From Winslowiella toletana (lineage in GTDB: Bacteria > Pseudomonadota > Gammaproteobacteria > Enterobacterales > Enterobacteriaceae), in assembly GCF_017875465.1 (NCBI RefSeq), contig NZ_JAGGMQ010000001.1, forward strand, positions 2,542,001 to 2,606,000: a stretch of 64,000 bases of DNA, in the 5' to 3' direction. Both the position numbers and the translations under genes were made by a program. Below the pieces are notes generated by a model, which did no database searches, was not told the DNA's origin, and saw only the letters and a list, made by a program, of their open reading frames with translations. Of the stretch, positions 46,045-56,477 are shown piece after piece. The first letter of the stretch is position 1. Each line of letters starts with the position of its first letter.

Positions 46045-47300
46045 ATCTTACCGAATTAAAAAATACGCCGGTTTCTGAGCTGATTACTCTCGGCGAAAAC
46101 ATGGGGCTGGAAAACCTGGCGCGTATGCGCAAACAGGACATTATTTTCGCCATCCTCAAGCAACATGCAAAAAGTGGCGAAGATATCTTCGGCGATGGCG
46201 TATTGGAAATATTGCAGGACGGATTTGGTTTCCTCCGTTCTGGAGATAGCTCCTACCTCGCCGGTCCTGATGATATCTACGTTTCCCCTAGCCAGATTCG
46301 CCGCTTTAACCTTCGTACCGGCGACAGCGTCGCTGGCAAAATTCGACCGCCAAAAGAAGGCGAGCGTTACTTTGCCCTGCTGAAGGTTAATGAGGTCAAC
46401 TACGACAAACCAGAAAACGCGCGTAATAAAATTCTGTTTGAGAACTTAACGCCGCTGCACGCAAACTCTCGTCTGCGTATGGAGCGTGGTAATGGTTCCA
46501 CCGAAGATTTAACCGCACGTGTACTGGATCTGGCATCACCTATTGGCCGCGGCCAGCGTGGTCTGATTGTGGCGCCGCCAAAAGCGGGTAAAACCATGCT
46601 GCTGCAGAATATCGCACAGAGCATTGCCTACAATCACCCGGATTGTACGCTGATGGTATTGCTGATCGATGAACGTCCGGAAGAAGTGACCGAGATGCAG
46701 CGTCTGGTTAAAGGCGAAGTGATTGCTTCGACCTTTGATGAGCCAGCATCCCGCCACGTTCAGGTTGCCGAGATGGTTATCGAGAAAGCGAAGCGTCTGG
46801 TTGAGCACAAGAAAGATGTGATCATCCTGCTTGACTCGATTACACGTCTGGCGCGTGCCTACAACACCGTGGTGCCGGCTTCCGGTAAAGTTCTGACCGG
46901 TGGTGTGGATGCGAACGCCCTGCATCGTCCGAAGCGTTTCTTCGGTGCTGCGCGTAACGTGGAAGAGGGCGGAAGCCTGACCATCATCGCTACCGCGCTG
47001 GTTGATACTGGCTCGAAGATGGATGAAGTGATTTACGAAGAGTTTAAAGGCACCGGTAACATGGAGCTGCATCTCGCACGTAAAATCGCCGAAAAACGCG
47101 TCTTCCCGGCTATCGACTACAACCGCTCTGGTACTCGTAAAGAAGAGCTGCTTACTTCCCAGGAAGAGTTGCAGAAGATGTGGATCCTGCGCAAAATTAT
47201 TCACCCAATGGGTGAAATTGATGCGATGGAGTTCCTTATCAACAAACTGGCGATGACCAAAACCAACGATGAATTCTTCGATATGATGAAGCGCTCCTAA
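46041..47300 (+). CDS. rho: Transcription termination factor Rho
   Basis: The 419-residue hexameric RNA helicase ends transcription at C-rich, untranslated RNA. The N-terminal oligonucleotide-binding fold includes [11 protein letters not shown], the P-loop is [12 protein letters not shown] (near residue 180), and the Q-loop and secondary RNA site are intact. The length equals E. coli Rho (419). Autoregulation by Rho-dependent attenuation in the leader is known in E. coli and likely here. Confidence 0.98.
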   Translation: MNLTELKNTPVSELITLGENMGLENLARMRKQDIIFAILKQHAKSGEDIFGDGVLEILQDGFGFLRSGDSSYLAGPDDIYVSPSQIRRFNLRTGDSVAGKIRPPKEGERYFALLKVNEVNYDKPENARNKILFENLTPLHANSRLRMERGNGSTEDLTARVLDLASPIGRGQRGLIVAPPKAGKTMLLQNIAQSIAYNHPDCTLMVLLIDERPEEVTEMQRLVKGEVIASTFDEPASRHVQVAEMVIEKAKRLVEHKKDVIILLDSITRLARAYNTVVPASGKVLTGGVDANALHRPKRFFGAARNVEEGGSLTIIATALVDTGSKMDEVIYEEFKGTGNMELHLARKIAEKRVFPAIDYNRSGTRKEELLTSQEELQKMWILRKIIHPMGEIDAMEFLINKLAMTKTNDEFFDMMKRS

Positions 47301-47679
47301 AAAAGCGGAAAAACACGGAATTCGCCACGCTGAGACGTGGCGTTTTTCGTTTATGGGCTATACGATATAAAATGGTCGCCTGAATTTCCGACCTTAAAGT
47401 GCGTTAACAACAATCATAAGTTTGAATTTTATGCGTTGTAACCTTCAGACTGACCCTTTTTCGGTTTTCACTGATAGCCGGTGGGCTGAAGTCGCGGTTT
47501 ACTGCTTTAATGCGGCAGGACGCCAGGACGCTGATCTACACCAGGCGTCGACATATAAAATGATGGTAGGGAAGGCTTAACGTATTTGCCCTTCGCCATT
47601 ACAGGATTTCAGAATCGGGTATGAATCTTGCATCCATAATGCAGAGTTAACCTGAGATTCTTTGCTGAGAGCTGTTAAT
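47301..47679. other. Gap between rho and wecA
   Basis: This 379-base gap starts with the rho terminator (stem CGCCACG/CGTGGCG followed by TTTTT, 47321-47348). The rest is AT-rich and must carry the wec operon promoter. I looked for the RfaH ops motif GGCGGTAG and did not find it. No reading frame here has support. Confidence 0.5.
47321..47348 (+). terminator. Terminator of rho
   Basis: A 7-base GC stem (CGCCACG with CGTGGCG, loop CTGAGA) is followed by TTTTT, about 20 bases after the rho stop. Confidence 0.85.
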
Positions 47680-48777
47680 GTGAATTTACTCACGATGAGT
47701 GCTGAGCTTGCTTCAATCTTTTTGTTTTCACTGGTGTTCCTGTTTTTTGCACGCAAAGTAGCCAAGAAAATTGGATTAGTGGACAAACCAAACTACCGTA
47801 AGCGCCACCAGGGAGTGATTCCTCTCGTCGGTGGGATCTCAGTCTATGCAGGGATTTGCTTTACTTTTTTGATCACTAATTACTACATTCCGCATGCCTG
47901 GCTCTATCTTTGCTGCGCTGGGGTACTGGTGCTGATAGGCGCGCTGGATGACCGCTATGACATCAGCGTTAAGCTGCGCGCCTCGGTACAGGCGCTGATC
48001 GCGGTGGTCATGATGTATTACGGCAACCTTTACCTGCTGAGCCTCGGTCATATCTTTGGCTCCTGGGAACTGGTTGTCGGCCCCTTTGGCTATGTGCTGA
48101 CCCTGTTTGCCGTCTGGGCGGCGATTAACGCCTTTAATATGGTGGATGGCATCGACGGTCTGCTCGGTGGCCTCTCATGCGTTACTTTTGCGGCGATAGG
48201 CATCATTCTCTATTTTGACGGCCAGCTAAGTCTTGCCATGTGGTGCTTCGCGATGATCGCCGCTATCGTGCCTTATATTTTGCTGAACCTCGGCACTTTT
48301 GGCCGTCGCTACAAAGTGTTTATGGGCGATGCCGGCAGTACGCTGATCGGTTTCACTATTATCTGGATACTGCTCGAAACCACCCAGGGAAAGACCCATC
48401 CAATTACGCCGGTTACCGCGCTCTGGTTAATCGCAATTCCACTGATGGATATGATTGCCATCATGTATCGGCGTCTGCGTAAAGGTATGAGTCCGTTCTC
48501 AGCTGACCGTCAGCATATCCATCATCTGATTATGCGCGCCGGATTTACCTCGCAACAGGCTTTCCTGCTGATTACGCTGGCGGCCGCCCTGCTTGCCGGG
48601 GTTGGGGTGCTGGGCGAATACCTGAATTTTGTTCCTGAATGGGTAATGTTGGTATTGTTCTTGCTAGCATTTATGCTGTACGGCTATTGCATAAAACGTG
48701 CCTGGAGAGTGGCGCGGTTGATTAAGCGCATGAAGCGCAGAATGCGCAATGCCAGTGCCAATAAAAAACTTTCTTGA
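47680..48777 (+). CDS. wecA: UDP-GlcNAc:undecaprenyl-phosphate GlcNAc-1-phosphate transferase
   Basis: The 365-residue polytopic membrane enzyme makes lipid I of enterobacterial common antigen (ECA) and often starts O-antigen. It has about eleven membrane segments. Asp-rich loops GALDDRYD and FNMVDGIDGLLGG and the basic motif DRQHIHH are the catalytic features of the family. The start is GTG at 47680, which reproduces E. coli NLLTMS; the frame is open 18 bases upstream. It is the first gene of the ECA operon. Confidence 0.95.
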   Translation: MNLLTMSAELASIFLFSLVFLFFARKVAKKIGLVDKPNYRKRHQGVIPLVGGISVYAGICFTFLITNYYIPHAWLYLCCAGVLVLIGALDDRYDISVKLRASVQALIAVVMMYYGNLYLLSLGHIFGSWELVVGPFGYVLTLFAVWAAINAFNMVDGIDGLLGGLSCVTFAAIGIILYFDGQLSLAMWCFAMIAAIVPYILLNLGTFGRRYKVFMGDAGSTLIGFTIIWILLETTQGKTHPITPVTALWLIAIPLMDMIAIMYRRLRKGMSPFSADRQHIHHLIMRAGFTSQQAFLLITLAAALLAGVGVLGEYLNFVPEWVMLVLFLLAFMLYGYCIKRAWRVARLIKRMKRRMRNASANKKLS

Positions 48778-48798
48778 AATAAATCATATAGGGACGCC

Positions 48799-49851
48799 AT
48801 GAAAACTGAACCTGAATCTTTATCTCACTCAGCTGCGGTGGATAATGAACTGGATATCCGCGGTCTTTGCTGCACGCTATGGCGAGGAAAATCGTGGATT
48901 GTCGGTCTGGCGTTGCTGTTTGTGATTGTCGCCTTTATCTGGTCACTGCTGGTTAAACAGGAGTGGAGCACTACCGCGATTACCGATCGTCCGACGGTCA
49001 ATATGCTGGGCGGTTTCTATTCGCAACAGCAGTTTTTACGTAATCTTGATGCCCGCACCACCACAATGGCCGTCGCGCCCCAGCCTACGGTGATGGAGGA
49101 TGCTTATCAGGAGTTTGTGATGCAGCTGTCAGCATATGACACGCGTCGCGATTTCTGGTTGCAGACCGATTACTACAAACATCGTAAAAGCGGTAATGCC
49201 AAAAGTGATGCCGCGCTGCTGGATGAGATGGTCAACAACATTCAATTTACCGCGGCAGACGCGCTGAAAAATACCAGTGACAGCGTCAAACTGGTGGCGG
49301 AAACCGCGCCGGATGCCAATAACCTGTTGCGTCAATATGTGGCTTTCGCCAGCCAGCGTTCCGCTCGCCATCTTAATGAAGAGCTGAGCGGCGCCTGGGC
49401 GGCGCGTGCGATTCAGTTAAAAGCGCAGGTAAAACGCCAGGAAGCGGTAGCAAAAGCGATTTACGATCGTCAGGTTAATGCCGTGCAGCAGGCGCTGAAA
49501 ATCGCGCAGCAGCAGGGGATTGACCGGGCTAAGACCGATACCCCTTCAGAACAATTACCAGACTCGGAGCTGTTCCTGTTGGGACGGCCGATGTTGCAGG
49601 CGCGTTTAGAGAATTTGCAGGCCAGCGGTCCGGGTTACGATCTGGACTATGATCAAAACAGAGCGATGCTGTCCACTCTGGATGTCGGGCCGACGCTGGA
49701 TGAGAAATTCCAGACCTACCGCTATTTGCGAACGCCTGAAGAGCCAGTTAAACGCGACAGTCCGCGTCGCCTGTTCTTAATGATTATGTGGGGTGCAGTG
49801 GGTGCGCTAATTGGCGCAGGCGTTGCGCTGGTGCGTCGACCACGCGCTTAA
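48799..49851 (+). CDS. wzzE: ECA polysaccharide chain length modulator
   Basis: The 350-residue polysaccharide co-polymerase sets ECA chain length. One membrane segment near residues 33-54 (IVGLALLFVIVAFIWSLL), a long periplasmic coiled-coil region and a second membrane segment near 328-346 give the Wzz topology. The C-terminal DSPRRLFLMIMWGAVG is typical of WzzE. It lies between wecA and wecB. Confidence 0.95.
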   Translation: MKTEPESLSHSAAVDNELDIRGLCCTLWRGKSWIVGLALLFVIVAFIWSLLVKQEWSTTAITDRPTVNMLGGFYSQQQFLRNLDARTTTMAVAPQPTVMEDAYQEFVMQLSAYDTRRDFWLQTDYYKHRKSGNAKSDAALLDEMVNNIQFTAADALKNTSDSVKLVAETAPDANNLLRQYVAFASQRSARHLNEELSGAWAARAIQLKAQVKRQEAVAKAIYDRQVNAVQQALKIAQQQGIDRAKTDTPSEQLPDSELFLLGRPMLQARLENLQASGPGYDLDYDQNRAMLSTLDVGPTLDEKFQTYRYLRTPEEPVKRDSPRRLFLMIMWGAVGALIGAGVALVRRPRA

Positions 49852-49903
49852 CTGCGCGCTTACCTGATTCCGTAATAACGGCAGACGAATTAAGAGAGCT
49901 ACA

Positions 49904-51034
49904 GTGAAAGTATTGACTGTTTTCGGCACGCGCCCGGAAGCGATAAAAATGGCGCCGCTGGTACATGCTTTGTCTCAGGATCCTGAGATAGAGTCACGTC
50001 TGTGCGTCACCGCCCAGCATCGTGAGATGCTGGACCAGGTATTGCATCTGTTTGCTCTGGAGCCGGACTACGACCTGAATATTATGCGTCCGGAGCAGGG
50101 GCTGACGGAAATTACCTGCCGTATCCTGCAAGGTCTGAAGGCGGTTTTCGACGAGTTTAAACCGGATATGGTGCTGGTGCATGGCGACACCACCACCACC
50201 ATGGCAACCAGCCTCGCAGCCTTTTATCACCGAATTCCTGTGGGGCACGTTGAAGCAGGATTACGCACCGGCGATCTTTATTCCCCCTGGCCTGAAGAGG
50301 CTAACCGCAAGCTGACCGGTCATCTGGCCACCCTGCATTTCACACCGACGGAAACCTCACGCCAGAATCTGCTGCGTGAAAACCTGAACGACCAACGGAT
50401 TTTTATAACCGGTAACACGGTAATTGATGCGCTGTTCTGGGTGCGTGACCGGGTATTAAGTGATGGCAATTTGCGCAATCGGCTGGCCGAACGTTATCCG
50501 TTTTTACAGGCGGATAAAAAGATGATCCTGGTCACCGGCCATCGCCGCGAGAGCTTTGGCGAAGGTTTTGAGCGTATCTGCTGCGCACTGGCGGAAATCG
50601 CCCGTCTGCATCCCGAAGCGCAAATCGTCTATCCGGTGCATCTGAATCCCAATGTCAGCGAGCCGGTCAACCGCATCCTGAAAGATATCGATAATATCGT
50701 GCTGATTGAGCCGCAGGAGTACCTGCCGTTTGTCTGGCTGATGAACCATTCCTGGCTGATTCTGACCGACTCTGGCGGCATTCAGGAAGAGGCGCCATCG
50801 TTGGGCAAACCGGTGCTGGTGATGCGTGATACCACGGAACGCCCGGAAGCGGTCGATGCGGGTACAGTACGTCTGGTCGGCACCAACGTTGAGAAGATCG
50901 TGACGGAAGTGACGCGGTTGCTGACCGATGAAGAGGCTTACCACCGTATGAGCCGCGCGCATAATCCCTATGGTGATGGTCATGCCTGCGAGCGCATCGT
51001 GCAGGCACTAAAAAATAACAGAGTAACCCTATGA
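49904..51034 (+). CDS. wecB: UDP-N-acetylglucosamine 2-epimerase (non-hydrolysing)
   Basis: The 376-residue enzyme makes UDP-ManNAc, the precursor of the ManNAcA sugar of [38 protein letters not shown] and [15 protein letters not shown] are the family motifs. The length equals E. coli WecB (376). It overlaps wecC by four bases (ATGA). Confidence 0.97.
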   Translation: MKVLTVFGTRPEAIKMAPLVHALSQDPEIESRLCVTAQHREMLDQVLHLFALEPDYDLNIMRPEQGLTEITCRILQGLKAVFDEFKPDMVLVHGDTTTTMATSLAAFYHRIPVGHVEAGLRTGDLYSPWPEEANRKLTGHLATLHFTPTETSRQNLLRENLNDQRIFITGNTVIDALFWVRDRVLSDGNLRNRLAERYPFLQADKKMILVTGHRRESFGEGFERICCALAEIARLHPEAQIVYPVHLNPNVSEPVNRILKDIDNIVLIEPQEYLPFVWLMNHSWLILTDSGGIQEEAPSLGKPVLVMRDTTERPEAVDAGTVRLVGTNVEKIVTEVTRLLTDEEAYHRMSRAHNPYGDGHACERIVQALKNNRVTL

Positions 51035-52293
51035 GTTTTAATACCATTTCAGTTATTGGCCTCGGCTATATTGGCCTGCCAACCGCTGCGGCTTTTGCCT
51101 CCCGCCAGAAAAAAGTGATCGGTATCGATATCAATCAGCGCGCGGTGGATACTATTAATCGCGGTGAAATTCATATTGTGGAGCCGGATCTCGATCGTGT
51201 AGTGAAAAACGCGGTAGAAGGCGGTTTTCTGCGCGCGGCATCACAGCCGGTAGCGGCAGATGCCTTTTTAATCGCGGTGCCGACGCCGTTTAAAGGCGAC
51301 CACCAGCCGGATATGGCCTACGTACAGGCAGCAGCACTGTCGCTGGCGCCGGTGCTGAAAAAAGGCGATCTGGTGATCCTTGAATCCACCTCGCCGGTGG
51401 GCGCCACTGAGCAGATGGTGGAATGGCTGGCGCAGGCGCGCCCCGATCTGAGTTTCCCGCAGCAGGCTGGCGAACAGGCTGATATCAATGTCGCCTACTG
51501 TCCGGAGCGGGTCTTGCCGGGGCAGGTGATGGTGGAGCTGATTAAAAACGATCGGGTTATTGGCGGGATGTCGCCGCGGTGCTCCGCGCGCGCCAGCGAA
51601 CTGTATAACATTTTCCTTGAAGGGGAGTGTGTGGTCACCAACGCACGCACGGCCGAAATGTGTAAGCTGACCGAAAACAGTTTCCGTGACGTTAATATCG
51701 CCTTTGCCAATGAACTGTCAGTGATTTGCGCCGATCAGGGGATTAACGTCTGGGAGCTGATCGCGCTGGCTAATCGCCATCCGCGCGTCAATATTCTGCA
51801 GCCGGGTCCGGGCGTCGGTGGACACTGCATCGCGGTCGATCCCTGGTTTATTGTGGCGCAAAACCCCGCGCAGGCACGCCTGATTCGTACTGCGCGCGAA
51901 GTAAATGACAGCAAACCGCACTGGGTGCTGGATCAGGTTAAGCGTACGGTAGCGGACTGTCTGGCAGCGAGTGATAAGCGCGCCAGCGAGCTGAAAGTTG
52001 CCTGTTTTGGTCTGGCGTTTAAACCAAATATTGACGATCTGCGTGAAAGTCCGGCGATGGAGGTGGCGCATCTGATCGCCAGCTGGAACGCCGGTGAAAC
52101 CTGGGTGGTGGAGCCAAATATTGAGACCACCCCGCAAAGGCTGGCGCATATCACACAGCTGGTCAGCGCCGAAAGCGCGTTACAGCAGGCGGATGTGCTG
52201 GTAATGCTGGTGGATCATCAGCAGTTTAAAGCCATTGATGCGGCACAGGTCACCCAGCGCTGGATTGTTGATACGAAAGGAGTCTGGCGTTAA
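51031..52293 (+). CDS. wecC: UDP-N-acetyl-D-mannosamine dehydrogenase
   Basis: The 420-residue NAD-dependent dehydrogenase oxidises UDP-ManNAc to UDP-ManNAcA for ECA. The N-terminal Rossmann motif is [14 protein letters not shown] and the catalytic cysteine lies in [13 protein letters not shown] (near residue 267). In E. coli rffG and rffH follow; here wecD starts 34 bases later with no remnant. Confidence 0.97.
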   Translation: MSFNTISVIGLGYIGLPTAAAFASRQKKVIGIDINQRAVDTINRGEIHIVEPDLDRVVKNAVEGGFLRAASQPVAADAFLIAVPTPFKGDHQPDMAYVQAAALSLAPVLKKGDLVILESTSPVGATEQMVEWLAQARPDLSFPQQAGEQADINVAYCPERVLPGQVMVELIKNDRVIGGMSPRCSARASELYNIFLEGECVVTNARTAEMCKLTENSFRDVNIAFANELSVICADQGINVWELIALANRHPRVNILQPGPGVGGHCIAVDPWFIVAQNPAQARLIRTAREVNDSKPHWVLDQVKRTVADCLAASDKRASELKVACFGLAFKPNIDDLRESPAMEVAHLIASWNAGETWVVEPNIETTPQRLAHITQLVSAESALQQADVLVMLVDHQQFKAIDAAQVTQRWIVDTKGVWR

Positions 52294-52327
52294 CGCGCCC
52301 GTATCCTGCGGTCTGGGGGGTTGTTGA

Positions 52328-53020
52328 ATGCATATCCTTGCCACAATTAAGCCGCTTGAGTGGGAAAACCAGTTCTTTGGGATCAACAGTGCGCTGCTGG
52401 ACTTTAGCGCGCCACAACCGTTGACCGAAGCACAGCTGGCAGCCTGCGATCTGTTGCAGGCCAGACTCGGCAGCCATCAGACAGCAGAAATTGACGCGCT
52501 GAGCGCTATCGGTTTCCGCCTGGTGGAGGGCGAGGCCGATATGTCGATCGCGATCAGCGCCACGCAGCGCCAGTCTGGTATTCGTATTGCCCGCAGCGAA
52601 CATATTCCCCAGCTGCGTGCGGTGGCCAGCGAGGCATTTGCTAACAGCCGTTTCCGCGCGCCCTGGTATCAGCCGGGTGACAGCGGACGTTTTTATGCGC
52701 AGTGGATTGAAAATGCGGTGCGTGGCACCTTTGACCATCAGTGTCTGCTGGCGGTTGACAAAGCCGGGGTGATGGAAGGTTTTGTTTCCCTGCGTGAACT
52801 GGGCAATGGCGAGGCGCGTATTGGCCTGCTGGCGACGTTACCCGAGGCGCGCGGTAAAGGTGTGGGGCAGCGTTTAATGCATGCGGCGGCGGACTGGTGT
52901 CAGGCGCGTCGTATTCCAACGCTGCGTGTGGCCACCCAACTCAGTAATCTCGCCGCGATGCGGCTCTATCTTAGTCGCGGCGCCACACTTGAAAGCACCG
53001 CGTACTGGCTATACAGGTGA
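52328..53020 (+). CDS. wecD: dTDP-4-amino-4,6-dideoxy-D-galactose acetyltransferase
   Basis: The 230-residue GNAT enzyme acetylates TDP-Fuc4N to TDP-Fuc4NAc for ECA. The C-terminal half has the acetyl-CoA loop LPEARGKGVGQRLMHAA, and SRFRAPWYQPGDSGRFYAQW is strongly conserved with E. coli RffC/WecD. The N-terminal 70 residues are more diverged. Its last residues STAYWLYR match E. coli. wecE starts four bases after the stop. Confidence 0.94.
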   Translation: MHILATIKPLEWENQFFGINSALLDFSAPQPLTEAQLAACDLLQARLGSHQTAEIDALSAIGFRLVEGEADMSIAISATQRQSGIRIARSEHIPQLRAVASEAFANSRFRAPWYQPGDSGRFYAQWIENAVRGTFDHQCLLAVDKAGVMEGFVSLRELGNGEARIGLLATLPEARGKGVGQRLMHAAADWCQARRIPTLRVATQLSNLAAMRLYLSRGATLESTAYWLYR

Positions 53021-53024
53021 CCCA

Positions 53025-54155
53025 ATGATTCCATTTAATGCACCACCGGTGGTGGGAACCGAACTCGAATATATGCAGTCGGCGATGGCCAGCGGCAAGC
53101 TGTGCGGCGATGGCGGCTTTACCCGTCGCTGCCAGCAGTGGATGGAGCATCAGTTTGGCAGTAAAAAAGTATTGCTGACGCCATCCTGCACCGCCTCGCT
53201 GGAAATGGCGGCGATACTGATTAATATCCAGCCCGGCGATGAAGTGATTATGCCGAGCTATACCTTTGTCTCAACGGCCAATGCCTTTGTGCTGCGCGGC
53301 GCGACTATTGTGTTTGTCGATGTGCGACCAGACACCATGAATATCGATGAGACGCTGATTGAAGCGGCGATCACCGATCGTACGCGCGCCATTGTGCCGG
53401 TACATTATGCCGGTGTGGCCTGTGAGATGGATGAGATTATGGCGCTGGCGCAGCGCTATCAGCTGTTTGTGATTGAAGATGCCGCGCAGGGCGTGATGTC
53501 CAGCTACAAGGGCAAGGCGCTGGGCACCATTGGTCATATTGGCTGCTTCAGCTTCCATGAAACCAAAAACTACACCGCCGGTGGCGAAGGCGGCGCGACG
53601 TTGATCAACGATGCATCGCTGGTTGAGCGCGCCGAGGTGATCCGTGAGAAAGGCACCAACCGTAGTCAGTTCTTCCGTGGCCAGGTGGATAAATATACCT
53701 GGCGGGATATCGGGTCCAGCTATCTGATGGCCGATTTACAGGCGGCTTATCTGTGGGCGCAACTGGAAGCCGCGACAAAGATTAACCATCAGCGTTTACG
53801 CCTGTGGCAGCGTTATTACGATGCCTTACAACCGGTTGCCGCCCGTGGATTAATCACCCTGCCGTCGATGCCGGCTCACTGCCAGCACAATGCGCATATG
53901 TTTTACATTAAGCTGCGCAACCATGATCAGCGTCAGGCGCTGATCGCCTGGCTGAAGGAAGCGGAAATTCTGGCGGTATTCCACTATATTCCGCTGCACA
54001 GTTCACCCGCCGGGGAGCGCTTCGGTCGCTTTGCTGGTGAAGATCGGGTGACCACGGCGGATAGTGAGCGCCTGCTGCGTCTGCCGCTGTTTTACAATTT
54101 ATCGGACAATAACCAGAGCACGGTTATCAATTCGCTGCTGAGCTTCTTCTCCTGA
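53025..54155 (+). CDS. wecE: dTDP-4-amino-4,6-dideoxygalactose transaminase
   Basis: The 376-residue DegT/DnrJ/EryC1-family PLP enzyme aminates TDP-4-keto-6-deoxyglucose for Fuc4NAc of ECA. The PLP-binding lysine is K181 in FHETKNYTAGGEGG. I chose the ATG at 53025 because MIPFNAPPVVGTEL and the length match E. coli WecE (376); the open frame extends 144 bases into wecD without homology. Its substrate must come from RmlA/RmlB-type enzymes encoded elsewhere, since rffGH is absent here. Confidence 0.96.
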   Translation: MIPFNAPPVVGTELEYMQSAMASGKLCGDGGFTRRCQQWMEHQFGSKKVLLTPSCTASLEMAAILINIQPGDEVIMPSYTFVSTANAFVLRGATIVFVDVRPDTMNIDETLIEAAITDRTRAIVPVHYAGVACEMDEIMALAQRYQLFVIEDAAQGVMSSYKGKALGTIGHIGCFSFHETKNYTAGGEGGATLINDASLVERAEVIREKGTNRSQFFRGQVDKYTWRDIGSSYLMADLQAAYLWAQLEAATKINHQRLRLWQRYYDALQPVAARGLITLPSMPAHCQHNAHMFYIKLRNHDQRQALIAWLKEAEILAVFHYIPLHSSPAGERFGRFAGEDRVTTADSERLLRLPLFYNLSDNNQSTVINSLLSFFS

Positions 54156-54156
54156 T

Positions 54157-55407
54157 ATGTCACTGGCCAAAGCCTCAGTGTGGACCGCCGCGTCGACACT
54201 GGTAAAAATCGCTGCCGGATTGCTGGTGGTTAAGTTGCTGGCGGTCTCTTATGGACCGGGCGGGGTGGGACAGGCGGGTAACTTTCGTCAGTTAATCACC
54301 GTGTTAGGCGTGCTGGCTGGCGCCGGTATTTTTAACGGTATCACCAAGTATGTCGCCGAATATCAGCAACAGCCGGAGAAACTGCGCGCGGTGACCGGCA
54401 CCGCCTCCAGTATGGTGCTGGGCTTTTCGACGCTGCTGGCGGTGATTTTCCTGCTGGCTGCAGAGCCTGTCAGCATCGGCCTGTTTGGCCATGCGGATTA
54501 TCAGCAAGTCGTGCGCATCGTGGCATTTTTGCAGATGGGCATTGCCTGGGCCAATCTGTCGCTGGCGATAATGAAAGGTTTTCGCGATGCGATGGGTAAT
54601 GCGCTGGCGCTGATTGCTGGCAGCCTGATTGGCGTGGTGGCTTATTATGCCTGCTACTGGCTTGGTGGTTACAGCGGTGCGCTGGTGGGCCTGGCGCTGG
54701 TTCCGGCGTTAGTGGTGCTGCCTGCGGCGCTGTTGCTGGCGAAACGTGATCATCTGCCGCTGCGCTACTTACTGCCCCAGTGGCACGGCGAGCTGGCGGC
54801 TAATCTCGGCAAGTTTACGCTGATGGCGCTGATTACCTCGGTAACCTTACCGGTAGCCTGGGTGATGATGCGTAATCTGCTGGCGGCGCACGCGGGCTGG
54901 GAGCAGGTGGGGCTGTGGCAGGGGGTGACCACGATTTCAGATGCTTACCTGCAATTTGTCACCGCCACCTTTAGCGTCTGGCTGCTGCCGACGCTGTCAC
55001 GACTAAACAGCAAAGCGGAAATTTCCGCAGAGATCTGGCGCGCGCTGCGATTTGTCATTCCGGCGGTCGCCGCCGCCAGTTTCTGCGTCTGGCTGCTGCG
55101 CGATTTCGCCATCTGGCTGCTGTTCTCCAGCCAGTTTAACGGCATGCGCGATCTGTTTAGCTGGCAGCTGCCCGGCGATGTGCTGAAGGTTGGCTCCTAT
55201 ATTTTCGGATATCTGGTGATCGCCAAAGCGTCGCTGCGCTTTTATATTCTGACCGAAATCAGCCAGTTTATTTTGCTGACCGCCTTTTCCCGCTGGTTGA
55301 TTCCGCTACATGGCGCCACCGGTGCGGCGCAGGCCTACCTGGCGACCTATGTGGTCTATTTTGCGCTCTGTTGTAGCGCTTTCTTAATTTATCGTCGAAG
55401 AGCATGA
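54157..55407 (+). CDS. wzxE: ECA lipid III flippase
   Basis: The 416-residue polytopic protein of the MATE/Wzx superfamily moves the undecaprenyl-linked trisaccharide to the periplasmic face. About twelve hydrophobic segments can be seen. The start is one base after the wecE stop, and the stop overlaps the wecF start. Confidence 0.95.
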   Translation: MSLAKASVWTAASTLVKIAAGLLVVKLLAVSYGPGGVGQAGNFRQLITVLGVLAGAGIFNGITKYVAEYQQQPEKLRAVTGTASSMVLGFSTLLAVIFLLAAEPVSIGLFGHADYQQVVRIVAFLQMGIAWANLSLAIMKGFRDAMGNALALIAGSLIGVVAYYACYWLGGYSGALVGLALVPALVVLPAALLLAKRDHLPLRYLLPQWHGELAANLGKFTLMALITSVTLPVAWVMMRNLLAAHAGWEQVGLWQGVTTISDAYLQFVTATFSVWLLPTLSRLNSKAEISAEIWRALRFVIPAVAAASFCVWLLRDFAIWLLFSSQFNGMRDLFSWQLPGDVLKVGSYIFGYLVIAKASLRFYILTEISQFILLTAFSRWLIPLHGATGAAQAYLATYVVYFALCCSAFLIYRRRA

Positions 55408-56477
55408 CTACACTGATTCACGTATTGGGATCGGATATTCCCCACCATAACCTGACCGTGCTGCGTTTTTTTAACGATGTACTAAGCGTTAAACAGCCGA
55501 CGGCTGACGCGCGCCACTTTATGGTGGTGGCACGGGATGGCAGCGCTTTTGCAGCCTTTAATGCGCTGCATATTGAGCTATTTGCCAGTAAAAAAGCGCT
55601 GGCCCATGCAGTTATCGCGCGCGCGCGGCAGCGGCAGACGCGTTTCTTCTTTCATGGTCAGTTTAATCCGCTACTGTGGCTGGCGCTGCTGACCGGCAAG
55701 CTGCGTTCATCGCAGGTATACTGGCATGCGTGGGGCGCGGATCTGTATGAAGAGTCTTCCAGCCTGAAGTTTCGCCTGTTCTATCTGCTGCGCCGGCTGG
55801 CGCAGGGGCGGGTAAGCCATCTGTTTGCCACCCGGGGTGATATTAACCACTATCAGCAGCGACATCCGCAGACGCCAGTATCGTTGCTTTATTTCCCGAC
55901 GCGCATGGCCACGCAGGTGGCGCCGTCAGAAGCTGGCGAGCGGCTTTTTACCATTTTGTTGGGTAACTCCGGCGACGCCAGTAACCGTCATCGTGAGGCG
56001 CTGCAGGAAATTCACCAGCAGTTTGGCGATCAGGTAAAAGTGATTGTGCCGCTCGGCTATCCACCGAACAATGAAGCTTATATCGCCAGCGTGCGCCAGG
56101 CTGGTGAGGCGTTGTTCAGTGCCGATAACCTCCAGCTGCTGACCGATAATCTGGCGTTTGCCGACTATCTCCAGCTGATTGCGCATTGCGATCTCGGCTA
56201 TTTTATTTTCCGCCGTCAGCAGGGCATTGGTACTTTATGTCTGCTGATTCAGGCCAATATCCCGTTTGTATTGAGTCGTGACAATCCGTTCTGGCAGGAT
56301 TTAACCGAGCAGCAGGTGCCGGTACTGTTCAGTGGTGATGTGCTGGATAAGCAGGTGGTGGCGGAAGCACATCGCCAGTTGAGTTTGCTGGATAAACAAC
56401 AGATCGCCTTTTTTGACCCGGCGTTTATCACCGGCTGGCAACAGGCGTTATCGCTGGCTGAAGGGGACAAGGCATGA
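55404..56477 (+). CDS. wecF: TDP-Fuc4NAc:lipid II Fuc4NAc transferase
   Basis: The 357-residue glycosyltransferase (family GT56) adds the third sugar to make lipid III of ECA. It begins [19 protein letters not shown], closely matching E. coli RffT/WecF, and contains [12 protein letters not shown]. It overlaps wzxE and wzyE by four bases each (ATGA). Confidence 0.95.
   Translation: MTTLIHVLGSDIPHHNLTVLRFFNDVLSVKQPTADARHFMVVARDGSAFAAFNALHIELFASKKALAHAVIARARQRQTRFFFHGQFNPLLWLALLTGKLRSSQVYWHAWGADLYEESSSLKFRLFYLLRRLAQGRVSHLFATRGDINHYQQRHPQTPVSLLYFPTRMATQVAPSEAGERLFTILLGNSGDASNRHREALQEIHQQFGDQVKVIVPLGYPPNNEAYIASVRQAGEALFSADNLQLLTDNLAFADYLQLIAHCDLGYFIFRRQQGIGTLCLLIQANIPFVLSRDNPFWQDLTEQQVPVLFSGDVLDKQVVAEAHRQLSLLDKQQIAFFDPAFITGWQQALSLAEGDKA

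Noticed and set aside
47349..47679. RfaH ops/JUMPstart element before the wec operon
   Set aside because: I searched for GGCGGTAG and found only loosely similar bases (GGTAGGG near 47564), not a convincing match.
52881..53024. 48-codon upstream extension of wecE within wecD
   Set aside because: The ATG at 53025 gives the conserved N-terminus and length; the upstream frame only reads through wecD out of frame.
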